DNA of 64,000 nt, taken from contig OX457031.1 of the NCBI GenBank assembly GCA_949752745.1, positions 26,132,081-26,196,080 of the forward strand, written 5' to 3'. This stretch comes from Protula sp. h YS-2021 (taxonomy: Eukaryota; Annelida; Polychaeta; Sabellida; Serpulidae). Under the pieces are notes generated by a model, which saw only the letters and a list, made by a program, of their open reading frames with translations, ran no database searches and was not told where the DNA came from. Positions within the stretch are counted from its first letter, which is position 1, and each line of letters begins with the position of its first letter. Positions 34,592-45,790 of the stretch are shown piece after piece. Both the position numbers and the translations under genes were made by a program.

Positions 34592-36595
34592 TTAGCGCTT
34601 AAGCCGGCATTTCAATATTTTTGTAAAGGAGTTCCGGAACTTTTTGTCCCATATTGCGTAAATAACTGGATTTAACAACGAGTTTGAGTACCCAAGCCAG
34701 AGACAAATACTAAATACTGTAGGCGGTATACTTGCTCCACATTCACTACAGAATGGCATTATAGTGGCCAGGATGAAAAACGGCATCCAACACAAAACAA
34801 AACCTCCGATGATCATCCCCAGTGTCCTCGCCGAGTTTCTTAAACGGTTACGGTAGCGACGACACAACGTTCGCGGTTGTGAAGGTTGTGGTTTTCTTCG
34901 TTTCTTTAGCAATTTGTGAACTGTGCGTGTTTGCGGTTTAAAGCGATTCGCTCTGTTTTGTGGCAGCTTTTTATCCAACTTAAAGTGCACGCCATTCGCT
35001 AAGCCGACGCGGGATAGTTCTTGCCCATCGCTTTGTTTACATCCAATGCTATTTTGAAGTAAGTTTTCATGGGACTCATTCGAAGGGAGGTTGGGCCCAG
35101 ATTTTGGTTGGCATTCATCAATATCATAGTAACTGGCCATATCTTTACTACACTCACCATTTGACACACTATCATTTGGTACAGAAAGGTGAGAGAGACC
35201 GCGAACTTGACCGTCAGGGCAGTCCATATTTTCACCATCTGTGTCAAGTGAAAAGGGTTTAATACCCTCCATAAATTTCTCCTCTGCATTTCCTGCGGGG
35301 CTCGTGTATTCATTCTCGGCGTTGTGTCCATCTCGTGACGTCAGTTCTGTTATGGTCTGTAGCTGCTCCTGGGGGCTCTTAAAATTAGTGGATTGGTCAC
35401 TATACCGCTCATTAGAGCTCCTTTGAGAAAATATTGAGGGCTTAGATAGGGTTGGAGTGATTGGGGGACTAATACTCCCCGATCGTGAATAACCACGAGC
35501 CCTGCTTTTAGCTACTGCACTGTGTGCAATATCGGAAAATACAGTTGAGTTGATCGCGGAGCATATGGAACGCGATTTGGCCCGTTTCCTTGCTCGTTTT
35601 CGTGCAATGCGGAAGATGTGAAAATAGGTAATTAAAATAACTGACAATGGTAACCAAAATGCCCCAAAAGTGGAAAAGATCGTGTATGAATAATCCTGAC
35701 TGATCATACACTTGTAGGGGTCATTTTTTTCTGAGCCTTCCCTCCACCCAAGTAATGGAGAGGATGAAATAATAGCGGAAATACTCCAAGCTAAAAATAG
35801 CATCAAGGCGCATATTCGTTTACGGGGAAAGCGGGTGTTATGGGTGTACCGTACATTTCGCGTTATTAACCAATATCGGTCTAGCGCAATCACGACGATG
35901 TTTAAAATAGACGCAGTACAACAAAACACGTCAGCTGTTATCCAAAAATCACAGACAATAGATCCCAGGAACCATATTCGGTCGGATATTTCGAAATATA
36001 AGCTAATTGGCAGCACCATTAGCGCTACAAGCAAATCCGCGGTAGCTAGGGATACTATTAAAGCATTAGTGAGAGTTCGCATTTCACGGTACAAAAGCAC
36101 CGACGATATTACCAGTAGATTGCCAATGATAACACAAATAATCAGAGTTATTAACAATAAGGCCATGCCGATATCCACCACAGTAACTTCAAAATGTTTC
36201 GTTGTTTGTGCCATATGGGAAACGTTATGAGAAGTGTTAGAATCAATTGTGGGTATACTTTTAGTAAAGTCCACAAAGCTTTGAAGACATCCTTGTGCAA
36301 GGGTGCAATTTGGGATTTCAGTGCTTGTGGGTGAGCAACTCTGACTGCAGTCACGATGTTCCAAATCACTGACCGTTAAATTATATGAGGAATGTTGCCA
36401 AAAGGTGTCGTTGGCCAACACCCAAGAGGCATTATTTGTAAAGTTATGAATTAGCAGCGAAATATTGTCTTTCATTGTGACATTTAGACTCCATATTGTG
36501 TCATAAGGGCCAAGGTCGTTATTTCCCATGGCAATGGTTTCTGTCGTCATCAAATCAACCAATGATGATGGATCCCTCTTCTTCTGTGACGTCAT
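34592..36595 (-). CDS. Biogenic-amine G-protein-coupled receptor, serotonin 5-HT1-like
   Basis: A 667-residue intronless class A receptor. The long extracellular N-terminus (about 135 residues) has at least nine N-glycosylation sequons and several Cys. TM1 has GN at 158-159; TM2 has D187; TM3 has Cys215, the amine-binding Asp222 and DRY 239-241; TM4 has Trp270; ECL2 has Cys296. TM5 is YTIFSTFGAFWLP with Ser308/Thr309 and Ala312, the 5-HT1A-like pattern. The third intracellular loop is very long (about 330-588) and Ser-rich. TM6 has CWMPFF (602-607), TM7 has WLGYSN and NPVIY (642-646), and the short tail has Cys663 for palmitoylation. Long loop 3 with a short tail is typical of Gi-coupled 5-HT1, D2 and alpha-2 types. 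Ligand is inferred; octopamine or dopamine is not excluded. It is the only clear host gene. Confidence 0.9.
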   Translation of the reverse strand: MTSQKKRDPSSLVDLMTTETIAMGNNDLGPYDTIWSLNVTMKDNISLLIHNFTNNASWVLANDTFWQHSSYNLTVSDLEHRDCSQSCSPTSTEIPNCTLAQGCLQSFVDFTKSIPTIDSNTSHNVSHMAQTTKHFEVTVVDIGMALLLITLIICVIIGNLLVISSVLLYREMRTLTNALIVSLATADLLVALMVLPISLYFEISDRIWFLGSIVCDFWITADVFCCTASILNIVVIALDRYWLITRNVRYTHNTRFPRKRICALMLFLAWSISAIISSSPLLGWREGSEKNDPYKCMISQDYSYTIFSTFGAFWLPLSVILITYFHIFRIARKRARKRAKSRSICSAINSTVFSDIAHSAVAKSRARGYSRSGSISPPITPTLSKPSIFSQRSSNERYSDQSTNFKSPQEQLQTITELTSRDGHNAENEYTSPAGNAEEKFMEGIKPFSLDTDGENMDCPDGQVRGLSHLSVPNDSVSNGECSKDMASYYDIDECQPKSGPNLPSNESHENLLQNSIGCKQSDGQELSRVGLANGVHFKLDKKLPQNRANRFKPQTRTVHKLLKKRRKPQPSQPRTLCRRYRNRLRNSARTLGMIIGGFVLCWMPFFILATIMPFCSECGASIPPTVFSICLWLGYSNSLLNPVIYAIWDKKFRNSFTKILKCRLKR
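36587..36594. promoter_or_regulatory. Perfect CRE palindrome overlapping the receptor start codon
   Basis: TGACGTCA, with the receptor ATG formed by its first bases on the minus strand. It could bind CREB/ATF or be coincidence (Met-Thr-Ser codons). Confidence 0.35.
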
Positions 36596-36609
36596 CGTGT
36601 TTTTATATG

Positions 36610-36640
36610 CTGCCCTGAAATGATTAAGAGATAATTAGAA
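36610..36640 (-). other. Possible 3' splice site upstream of the receptor
   Basis: On the minus strand, CTCTTAATCATTTCAG/GG precedes the ATG by about 20 bases. This suggests a 5' UTR intron. No donor was identified. Confidence 0.35.
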
Positions 36641-36950
36641 ACCTTCTACTGTAAAACCAACCAATTTGGGCTGAGGAAAACTTTTACATTAGCGACATTT
36701 TGACGATCCACTATAATAATTTGCAACGACGTGATGCAATTTCGTTAGCGCCAGCAATTATAATATCTAGCCTTAGCAGAGTGGTAACCAGGTTAGTCAA
36801 AAGAACGCAAAGGTTAGTCTGTAGTCAGTCTTAAGTACACATTGGCTTCTTCAGAAGATGTTTAAGGGAAGACTCTGTGCATATGAACGAAAAAGTGAGT
36901 GAGAAAAAGAAGGAATTGCAAAAAAAAATAGTTGTACACCTCTATTGAGT

Positions 36951-36961
36951 ATCATCATCAC

Positions 36962-37015
<54 letters not shown>

Positions 37016-37036
37016 AATCATCATCATCATCATGAT
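36951..37036. repeat. (ATC)n trinucleotide microsatellite
   Basis: Near-perfect ATC/GAT repeats, about 28 units, followed by TTA-rich sequence. Poly-His and poly-Met frames here are artefacts. Confidence 0.97.
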
Positions 37037-37129
37037 GATAGTGGTTATTATTATTATTTATACTTCTTCACTATTATTATTATTATCATTATTCACCTTT
37101 CGACTTCAGTATATTAAAGTCTGTCTTTA

Positions 37130-39300
37130 ACTGCAACGTCTAAGGTAATTTTATATGTAAATTGGAAACATCATGCCAAATAAGTATTTAGGGTACACAT
37201 TTTAATGGAGACAGTTTGTAGGACAAGTATGTATCACAAGCACAGAATAAACCGTAGTGGTATAACATCCGCTCCCGAAATTTGACCACCCACAAACTCA
37301 CAAAAACACCGCAAGTAAGACAACTGTGGAAATCAAACCACATTTTTTTAACCTGCAGACCCAGAAATGCTCTGATTTCCGGCGGTTTGAGTAATATTCA
37401 CTTGCAGCATTGCGTTAATGCCACTTTGTTATTCCTGTGAAACTTATCTTACTGCAGAAAAGGCAGTAAATTCGTGACAGAGGAAACACTTCATGCTGCC
37501 CAGAGCACCAGCAAATTATCAAACAAATGTTTATGTTGGGATAAAAAAAGAAAAAATATAGAGGCCAGCAATTGTAACCATATAGTTCAGCTTGTGGCAA
37601 ACTTCTGGTTTCCGTAACAATTTAGATAACAAAGGCCTTTCTGTTTTTTTTTTCTGTTTTTAATGACAGAATTTTAACTACCTAGAAATACTAAGAATTC
37701 GAATCAAAGGAAAGTTCAATGGCAATTGAACTTTAAATAATCAAGTAAGATCACCATGGAAGTGCATTTTGGAAGCACACCCCAGAAACTCACCAAGACA
37801 CTAAAAAAAAAACAAAAGATATAAAAGATTCTTGAATTCAATATATTTCTTGCATCTAAATTCTAATCAAAATGTATGTTCTCGTTAATTAACTGCAGTT
37901 TTTAGAGCTACACGCTGGTTGGATGTGAAGTGGTCCTGTTATAATATATGGGTGAGTAGTACATGAACACTCCTCATGGACTGCAAAATCAAATCCATTT
38001 CACATCTTGCGTTTTGTGCCATAATTTGTAAAGATTCGGGTACACTGAAATTCCGGAAATAGAACTGTCGGAGCTACGACAAACTGGTCCGCTTTTCCAA
38101 GTATTTTTTGTTCTGTCGAACAGTGGTTTATTTTTTGTCTGACGCAGTCTTATTTGTGAGGTGGTCCTTTGTCTGAAGTGGTCTTATTTGTGAGGTGGTC
38201 CGATCCCGAGGTTCCACTGCATTAACATTCGTTTATACCCCATTAGCGACAAAACAAAAACAGCCAGCATTTTATGTGGTTTTTTTTGTTTTGTTTTGTT
38301 TTGTTTTTTTTTCAATGTGCTATACAGTGCTGTGGCAGAATATGTCTACTGTCTCCAGAGAAGGGTTACAGGTTATATTTTATCCATCCTCTGGGAGTGG
38401 AGGGAGTCGAGAATTCTGCAGTGATTGTGGAATGGATGATTAATAAAGCTATCCCAGAGTTAAATAGCTATCTTAAGCAGGAGTGTATGCTGAAGTTAAA
38501 TGATATATTTTAAAGTGTACAAAATTTAATTAAAGGATAACGGTATAGTGAAATGGCATTCGTTAGAGGAAAGCGCTGATAACAGGATTCAAAAATACAA
38601 CTGTATGTGAGCCATTCCCTGTTCAGCTTTTAGGCATCTTGTACCCACACATTCTGAAATGCACAACTTTAATAAAGAAAGTTCCATATCAACTGGTGCT
38701 CAATGCTCTCATTATCACTCTTCCTATAACACTGTAAATCTGTCGAAGTTTCTTTGTATTGACTGACGTTTTTCATCTACTCACTGGAAGCATCTTGAAA
38801 CATAGAATGAGCTAAAAATAAAGACATATGGCAGAATCAGGCAAAGCAGATAACAGGCTGTTGCGTGCGTGTCCTTTGACCGAATATGGGCTAATTCCAA
38901 AGGCTCCATACGTGTTTATCTGAAATTAAATCAGAGCTGAGAACAGTTTTTTCAAGCATCAGACGCATACAATATCTGTTCTTCTTTGACTGACTTGACG
39001 GCTGGGGAAATATCTGATGCATAGTTGCTGCTTATCCACTCTTAACCATTATTAGTATTGATGTCAAAAAAAACAAAAAAACGGAATATCCTCTTAAACT
39101 AGATAAAACATACTTAGGAATTATTTTTGTCTATGTGTCCTGGAAGATGGTCATATCATTTTTCATTTACTTGTCTGACCTTCGTTTCCATTTATCCCCA
39201 CAGCTAGTCATAATTTATAGCCATTTTTATGTTTTAATTCGTCTTGATGTATGAACCTTAATCATGTCTTCTTTTGGCTCTTAAAGTACAAAATTCAAAG
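37130..39300. other. Non-coding, with a GGTGGTCC-type repeat fragment
   Basis: Mostly AT-rich. At about 38090-38222, GTCTTATTTGTGAGGTGGTC words recur and end in GAGGTTCCACTGCA. This relates to repeats at 40345, 52050 and 59250. T-rich runs occur at 38279-38312. No gene seen. Confidence 0.5.
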
Positions 39301-39307
39301 AATCATT

Positions 39308-39309
<2 letters not shown>

Positions 39310-39379
<70 letters not shown>
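39310..39379. repeat. (AAT)n microsatellite
   Basis: About 23 AAT units with one interruption. Confidence 0.97.
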
Positions 39380-39383
<4 letters not shown>

Positions 39384-39461
39384 GTTATCAGTGAAGCTGA
39401 TGAATGTTCCCCGCCACGAACTATCTCTTTACCGAGGAAATTGGAATTACACCAAAAAGCG

Positions 39462-39735
39462 TCGCACAACTTCGATCATCATATATATATTTTCACCAGC
39501 AACAATCAAAAGCCAGGCTTAAATAGCGGCTGAGGTATCGCGTGCACAAAGTTGCACTGTAGGCAACAGAAATACTGAAAAATTGCCTATTTTCAACAGG
39601 TCGCAATTTCGTCATTTTTTGGTCGAATCGAAAAAAGTTGCGACGTCGCACAACTTCAATATATATATTTCCACTATAGCAACGATCAAAAGCCAGCATT
39701 TGAGCGGCTGAGATATCGCGAACACAAATTTGTGC
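39462..39735. repeat. Diverged tandem duplication of about 180 bp
   Basis: Two units share CGCACAACTTC, ATATATATTTYCAC, CAAAAGCCAG and GCGGCTGAGRTATCGCG. Confidence 0.75.
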
Positions 39736-39784
39736 TTCCAAGTGTCGCCAGACAGACGGACAGGTGGACGGACCCGAATACTAT

Positions 39785-39820
39785 AGTCCCCCGCTCCGCG
39801 CTACGCGGCGGGGAAGGGGG
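39785..39820. other. GC-rich inverted repeat (hairpin)
   Basis: CCCCGCTCCGCG and CGCGGCGGGG face each other across a short loop after CAGACAGACGGACAGG. It looks like the tail of a dispersed repeat. It is strongly GC-rich in AT-rich DNA. Confidence 0.5.
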
Positions 39821-39821
39821 G

Positions 39822-39847
39822 GCTACTACTACTACTGCTAATAATAA

Positions 39848-39891
<44 letters not shown>

Positions 39892-39971
39892 AGAAAAAGA
39901 AGAAGAAGAAGAAGAAGAAGAAGAAGAAGAAGAAGAAGAAGGAGAAGAAGGAGAAGAAGGAGAAAAAGAAG

Positions 39972-40008
<37 letters not shown>

Positions 40009-40010
40009 TA
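39822..40010. repeat. Compound microsatellite: ACT, AAG polypurine, AAT
   Basis: Short ACT and AAT runs lead into about 120 bases of almost pure AAG/GAG purine (39850-39972), then (AAT)n to about 40010. A long homopurine-homopyrimidine tract can form triplex DNA. Confidence 0.95.
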
Positions 40011-41310
40011 AAAAACTATATGTCTAAAAATAATCCTTTTTGAAATCTTTAAGGCTTCCTTCTGGGCTCAACTAATTTTTAACCAAACAGCTCGTTTAGT
40101 TCGTCGTTGAAAACATTTTTCGTTTACTTGTCTCGCAGCCAATTTAGCCTTGCTTCCTTTAATTACAGTTCGCAAATACTAGCGGTAGTTTTCGTGGGGT
40201 GGGGTGTGGGAGGACCATTATGGAAGAGAAAAAAGCGAACTGTTCTTAACCCACATAAGGATGTGGGTCGTATACAAAACAAATAAATAGAAAACACCAG
40301 GATGAAATGACAGCTGAATATGATGGTACACCAGAACCACGGAAACTGATCAAAAGTGGTCTAATTTCCAGGATGGTCCTATTTCCCCTGATCCTCAATA
40401 TAATGGGAGTTGTATGGAAGTTTTATTGTCTAGCTCAACAACTGTCGGTGTGAAAAATTGTAAAGGCGTACATGTCTTCCCACAGCTATAAGCAAATATC
40501 ATACCCAGTATACCCCCCCCCCCTCGCTCCCATCGCACCACCCCGCAAGCTCCACCCCGCAACCCTATCCACCCCCCCCCCCCCACCACTCCCCTTCCCC
40601 CAGCATCCTTCTCCAGCACTTCGCTCATATTTTATCAGCGTCAATAAATATGAAGTTCCGTATTTGCTCAATAAACACAGGTCTAAGGAGGGCGTAAAAG
40701 AAGGACAGATGGTTGGGACAAAAACCAGATAGCAATAAGTCACCAAGTGAGTGCTTTTTTTTCTAGTTCTCTTCAGTTAATATCGGTACAAGTTATTTAT
40801 ATCAGTCTGTTATTTTGTCGGTTAGCCATGCTGATTAAATGTTTTGTGTACACTTGTGAGTCAGATTGTGTCACACCCATCAGTGAAATGAAAGTGATTG
40901 AAAGAATGGATTGTATGCATAGGTGCGATTAATGAGCTATACATATATGAATAGTGTGTTATGTGTGTAAGTGGAATGAAGGCACTTGTGTATAGATGGG
41001 GTGAACGTGTTTATACATATCGCTGGAATCAACGTATCTTTTTCAATCTAAATGAAATCGGCACAATCTTATATTAATAAATTAAAAAATATCAGATGAC
41101 TTTCTGTCATATGATATTTTAAGGAAATTAGCCGATCGCATTGCAGTCATTCAAAAATACTAATAAGGTAGGAGCAAGACAATCCTGAAATCAGGTAACC
41201 CCTGAGCTGTAAGGGTATCATTGGATATACAGGCTCTGAGACCGGTTTAGTGGGGGTGGGGGTGTTCAGTGAAATTCGAGATGTAGGTACATGCATCTTA
41301 TTTTGAAAAA
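40011..41310. other. Non-coding, C-rich patch and repeat fragment
   Basis: Two GGTGGTC-type units at about 40345-40385; C-rich low-complexity at 40505-40615. No gene seen. Confidence 0.5.
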
Positions 41311-41470
41311 GATTCAATAAAATTGATTTCATACATATCCTGCGCTACCGGATGACCTTTGGGTGGGGGGGGGGGGGCTGAGGGGGTACTTTGACGCCGG
41401 GGTGATCACGTAACCTATTTATTGCCACAATCTAAACAAGACCTGAATAATCAACGTCTATCCAACATCT

Positions 41471-43008
41471 ATGCTGAAGGACAGAAGAAACTTAACATGC
41501 AAATGAAATATATCATTTTGAAAAAATTATTTATTCAATTACTTTCATACTTACAAGACTGCAAAATTCACTGAATTCTTTAATAAATTTTACACAAAAC
41601 GATCCATACTCCTAAGTGTCTGCAAAATCCAGACTGACAAAAGGTGCGACTGTCACAATTTCGGCGTGCACAGAATTTGACGACCTGAAGGATCCTCAAT
41701 ACCGTGTGTGTTCCCCATTGGCTTGGCGTAAAGCACGGATCCGGAGGGGGATCGACATGATCAGTCGGTTGATTCGGTACTAAGGGTACCAGTGCCACTC
41801 TTCTATCAAAGCCTGGCGTAACTTAGCGTGGTTTTGAGGAGGCGGATTTCGAGTACGAACCTTCCTATTAAGATGGTCCTATAGATGTTCTATGGGGTTC
41901 ATGTCCGGGGAATAGGATGGCCAATCCAAGGTGTTCACATTATTTCCTGCCAGGTAATCCCTAGTTGCCTGAGCGGCATGTGGGCGCGCATTATCGTGCA
42001 TGAATATCGCATCAACGTTCTGCTGCACGTAGGGGACTACTTGAGTATTGAGTACAGTATTGATGTAGCGATTATCAGTCAAATTTCCATCAACGATCAG
42101 AAGCTGTGACTTCCCGCCGAATCGAATGGCTCCCCACACCATCGCAGAACCGCCGCCAAAACGATCCAGCTGATTGACCGCGCATGCGGTGAAGCGTTCG
42201 CTGATCCGTTTATAGGCGAGCTGGCGGCCATCTGCGCGGTATGATTGAAACCGTGACTTATCGCTAAATATCACACGTCGCCAGTTTTGCAATCTCCACC
42301 CTTCACGATGCTGGTTATCAGCTCCCATGTGGTGTCGTATACGTCTCCGAGCGTTCAGGACGACGCCGACGTAAGGTCTGCGAGCGCGTAATCCGTGTTC
42401 ATGAAGACGTCTGATGACCGTTTTTGCACTTATGCGGTTGTTGGCTGTGCCTTGGATCTCCATCGCTGTGGTTGCAGCACTGCGAAACCGATCGCCCAGG
42501 TGGATCAAACGGATCCGGCAATCCTGATTTGGCGTAGTTACTCGAGGGCGGCCGCTTCTTGGTCGGTCCCGAGTGCACCAAGTTTTACTATACCGCCGTT
42601 GCCACTGGTATATTGTAATTCGGCTACAGTCAAAGCGCCGTGCCACTTGGTTGAGTGGTACACGAGCTTCTAGCATGCCAAAAGCATGGTTGCGACAGTT
42701 TTGCGGAAGTCGAGGCATCTTTATGCGCTCGATATTTAAACCAAAATTTACGTAGAAACGTTGCAATATCTTTCTTCGAAACAACTGCTGGTAAAAATTA
42801 GGAATCAACTCCTGCAGAACGAGCTCCTGCCTATCAGTATGGTTTATGCCACATTAACCCATTGATAATATTTTATTGGAATAAAACAATAGATTATGTC
42901 GCAGATTTAGGTCACTATAACAATTATTAAAAGTTTCAAGCAAACCAAATTTAGAATAAGAAATATATTTCACTTTTTGCATGTTAAGTTTCTTTTGTCC
43001 TTCAGTAT
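41471..43008 (-). mobile_element. Tc1/mariner element 1
   Basis: Terminal inverted repeats of about 40 bp: CTGAAGGACAGAAGAAACTT at the left and its near-exact inverse ending TTTGTCCTTCAG at the right. TA dinucleotides lie at the ends. It encodes the broken transposase at 41696-42718. Confidence 0.85.
41696..42718 (-). pseudogene. Tc1/mariner transposase (DD34E) with two in-frame stops
   Basis: Cut-and-paste transposase. It starts at MPRLPQNC (42718); an upstream in-frame ATG at 42808 is less likely. The N-terminal HTH (GMLEARVPLNQVARRF) and the second DNA-binding part (RPRSGRPRVTT, SAKTVIRRLHEHGLRARRPY) are present. Catalytic residues: D in FSDKSRF, D in FMHDNARPH, and E in NPIEHL, with 34 residues between the last two. 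TAG stops interrupt at 41879-41881 (a Trp position in its relative at 48.5 kb) and 41780-41782 (a Gln position). The frame otherwise continues to the normal EHTRY end. It is inactive as read. Confidence 0.88.
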
Positions 43009-43215
43009 GTAAGAATATGTCGTTTCGACTTCTACAGTCAACCAAAATGCGATGTTCGTCCAATGTCGGTTGCGAGTCTATCCGTTGTTACAACGTCACA
43101 ATGTTTATTGGGCTGGGTCCTCTCTATAGTAAACTTATATTTGCTGAATATTGTAATCTGTGATGAAAACAACTTTATTAACAAACTAAAACGCTCATAA
43201 TAAGACGTGAGATTA

Positions 43216-43999
43216 CCCAGTAAACATTGCGAAGCTGGACAACGCTGGATAGACATCATACCCGACGTCGGATTAATGCTGTGTCATGGTTGTTTACGGA
43301 AGTTGATGCGACGCCTGCCTTCCGACATTGGACAGACGTCGATTATCCAGCGTCTAATTAACTTTGCGTAAAACGACAATGTTGGACTGACGTCACACCA
43401 GACATCGGGCTTTATTTGCACATGGAAATCGAAACAACGTGAATCTCCAGACGTTCCATAGAAGTCGGGGAATTGCCGTCAAGACAGCGACAGTCACAGT
43501 GTGGGTACCGTCCATCACAGAACCCCCCATCCTTGGGTCCCTACGGTCACGCAGAATACGCACGAAGAAGATTTCCATGAATATTTCCCAAAAGGAAGTG
43601 GGAAAAAGCCTCCGCGCTTTTGAAATTTCCATACTTTACGTCGACTTTCAAAGTGATTTGTCAGGACTACCATTTTCGGCAAGCGATAACAGAAGGGGGT
43701 TGTTTTTGGTTGTGGGCCTGACGTCTATACAATGTCGATTTTTCGGCGTCTATTCAACGTTACACCTAAGACGTTGATTAGACGTCAGAGAAAATTGCGT
43801 TTAGGTAGCGACCCAAAGCAACCCCTAAACAATGCTGCTTACCCAACGTCTATTCAATCTTTTCTCGAAGATGTTGATTAGACGTTGATCTGCCGTCGAC
43901 ACCAATCGCAACCAAAGTACAACCATGCAGAGTATGGTTTGGTCGGATCGACGACGCGACTTCAAATCGACGTTGATCGACCTTAGAATGTTCACTGGG
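43216..43999. mobile_element. MITE-like CCCAGTAAAC family, copy 5 (best-preserved)
   Basis: Both ends are visible: CCCAGTAAACATTG at the left and GAATGTTCACTGGG at the right. The interior is full of degenerate ACGTCTATNCAACG and CGTTGATTAGACGT words. No protein frame. Confidence 0.7.
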
Positions 44000-44000
44000 G

Positions 44001-45214
44001 AATTTTTCAATTCCGCAAATGTCCTTGAGAGTTGCTGAAAAACCATGATATCGATATATATTGGCCTAAAACCTGAACATAAGCACGCTTGGATTTATAG
44101 ATGTGTAAATGATTTCGATGCTTAAACCGCGCGATCAATTATCAAGTGTTATAGCCCACCAGTGTCACATTCAAACCCTGCTTCACTGGAGTAGTTGTTT
44201 CCTTCTTTCAAAAAATAGAAACGCTTCTACAGTCAATTTACCATGCCGGGATATCAAAGTTCTTAACCGAGGGCTCTCAAATAGAAAATTATGCATTTGT
44301 AAGACTGGGGAGTTGCTTATACTACAGACCTATAACCCCCAGTGCCTGATCAATCCACTTGTACGTATTGAGTTATCATGGACTCAGCTGCCTCAAGAAT
44401 TGGCCTTTAATTGTGCAACATTCCCAACAGACACGAAAATGAAATCACTGTACTTGTTTAACCTTTTGTCTATTATATATAGGTCAAATCTGTTTATGAT
44501 AATTTCAGTTTCATCTGCAATTAATTTTTGACTAAATTTTGGTAACTGAGAAAAGCGTAGAAGGGAGAAGGGGCCATTAACAAAATTCCGACAGTCAGAA
44601 TGACGTTGACTCGTTTAGTAGAATTACACGATTTATAGTTAAGTAGAGATTTGATGTTTAGATTTCATTGAGTAAAATCAAAACAGTTGAAGAACGGTTT
44701 TGTAAATGAACCTTATATCTGTGAACGTTTCAGCCTTGCTTCTCAAAATACTCTGTGAAAACATCTGCAGCACATTAAAAAAAAGCAAGCAATAGAATAC
44801 AAATGAATATTGCACTGGTGAATTATGCACTGATTCTGGGTATTTATAAATGCGATTTAAGCAATGGCCGCCACTCTATGCCAATGTTTGTCCAATTGCT
44901 TATTTTTGCGCTGGCAAGGTTATTTTACGCACAGCAGACTACGTATATCGGAAGCTACACGAGGATTTACGTCAATATCTATTTGTTTAGTAGGATTTAA
45001 TTCATTCACAGCTACCCCCGTCATATTTTTTCACGCTTCAAATCTGGCACACTACAAAAGGCCCGCTGTTCGGGCTAAATTATTCGAGGAAGTGTGCTTA
45101 AAACGCCGCTGCTTTCCAATACTGTCATGATGGCTATTCATGCTTCAGGTTTCATTATTTCCCTTCAAGAGCTACCGTTCATATCTGAAGTCAGTTGTGA
45201 CTACAATAACCTGC
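44001..45214. other. Non-coding, no gene seen
   Basis: One 140-codon frame (44109-44531) has no family resemblance or coding-like composition. I do not call it. Confidence 0.5.
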
Positions 45215-45790
45215 CCCCAGTAAATATGCGACGTTTAGTAGGCGTTGTTCAGACGTTTTGGCCAGAGGTCGGGTCCACATTTGGATTGGGCAAAGGTTTA
45301 AGCAACGTCTTTCTTCTGAGGTTGAATAGACGTCGGGGGTCGACGCTGGATAGACTTTTTGGTAGATCTTTTGTCTTTCAGGCGTCACAGTACATACGAA
45401 TATACTCCTTATGCTTGTTTTCCCACAGTAGGCGGTAAAACTGTCGTATTTAAATCAACGTTTTTGCCCCAGATGGCCATAGAACGTTAACGGGAAAGAC
45501 GTTGTTTTGTGTTTCATATTAAACCAAATAGCAAAGTTTATCGGACGTTGCGATAAAGATATTGCACAGGTGTTGCGATTTGGTCGTGATGAAATATAAC
45601 ATGTTGCAATGTTTATGAAAATGTCTGAAATTGGTCAATAGTCGTTGAGACCTCAAATAGTTTATCTATGGTGTATCATTAAAACCACCACACACTCACA
45701 CGATTACAAAAAGATTTAATGTTGCGATTAGGTCCAATTTACGTTACAACCTCAAATCGCTGTTGGAGCGACGTCGGAATGTTAGCTTGG
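45215..45790. mobile_element. MITE-like CCCAGTAAAC family, copy 6
   Basis: Left end CCCAGTAAATATGCGACG; right end CGACGTCGGAATGTTAGCTT. Internal words include GTTGAATAGACGTCGGGG. Confidence 0.6.

Larger units (their letters stand above)
41310..43113. mobile_element. MITE-like CCCAGTAAAC family, copy 4, split by a Tc1 element
   Basis: The left part (41310-41470) has the TATCCTGCGCTACCGGATGAC block and CAACGTCTATCCAACATC. The right part (43009-43113) has CGATGTTCGTCC and AACGTCACAATG and ends ATGTTTATTGGGC. The Tc1 element fills the middle. The left boundary is uncertain. Confidence 0.5.

Noticed and set aside
36851..37130. Poly-Met, poly-His and poly-Ile frames
   Set aside because: Direct translations of the (ATC)n microsatellite.
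39732..40043. Lys/Asn-rich 103-codon frame
   Set aside because: Translation of AAG and AAT microsatellites.
44109..44531. 140-codon frame
   Set aside because: No domain, signal, repeat conservation or coding-like composition. Length is compatible with chance in this window.
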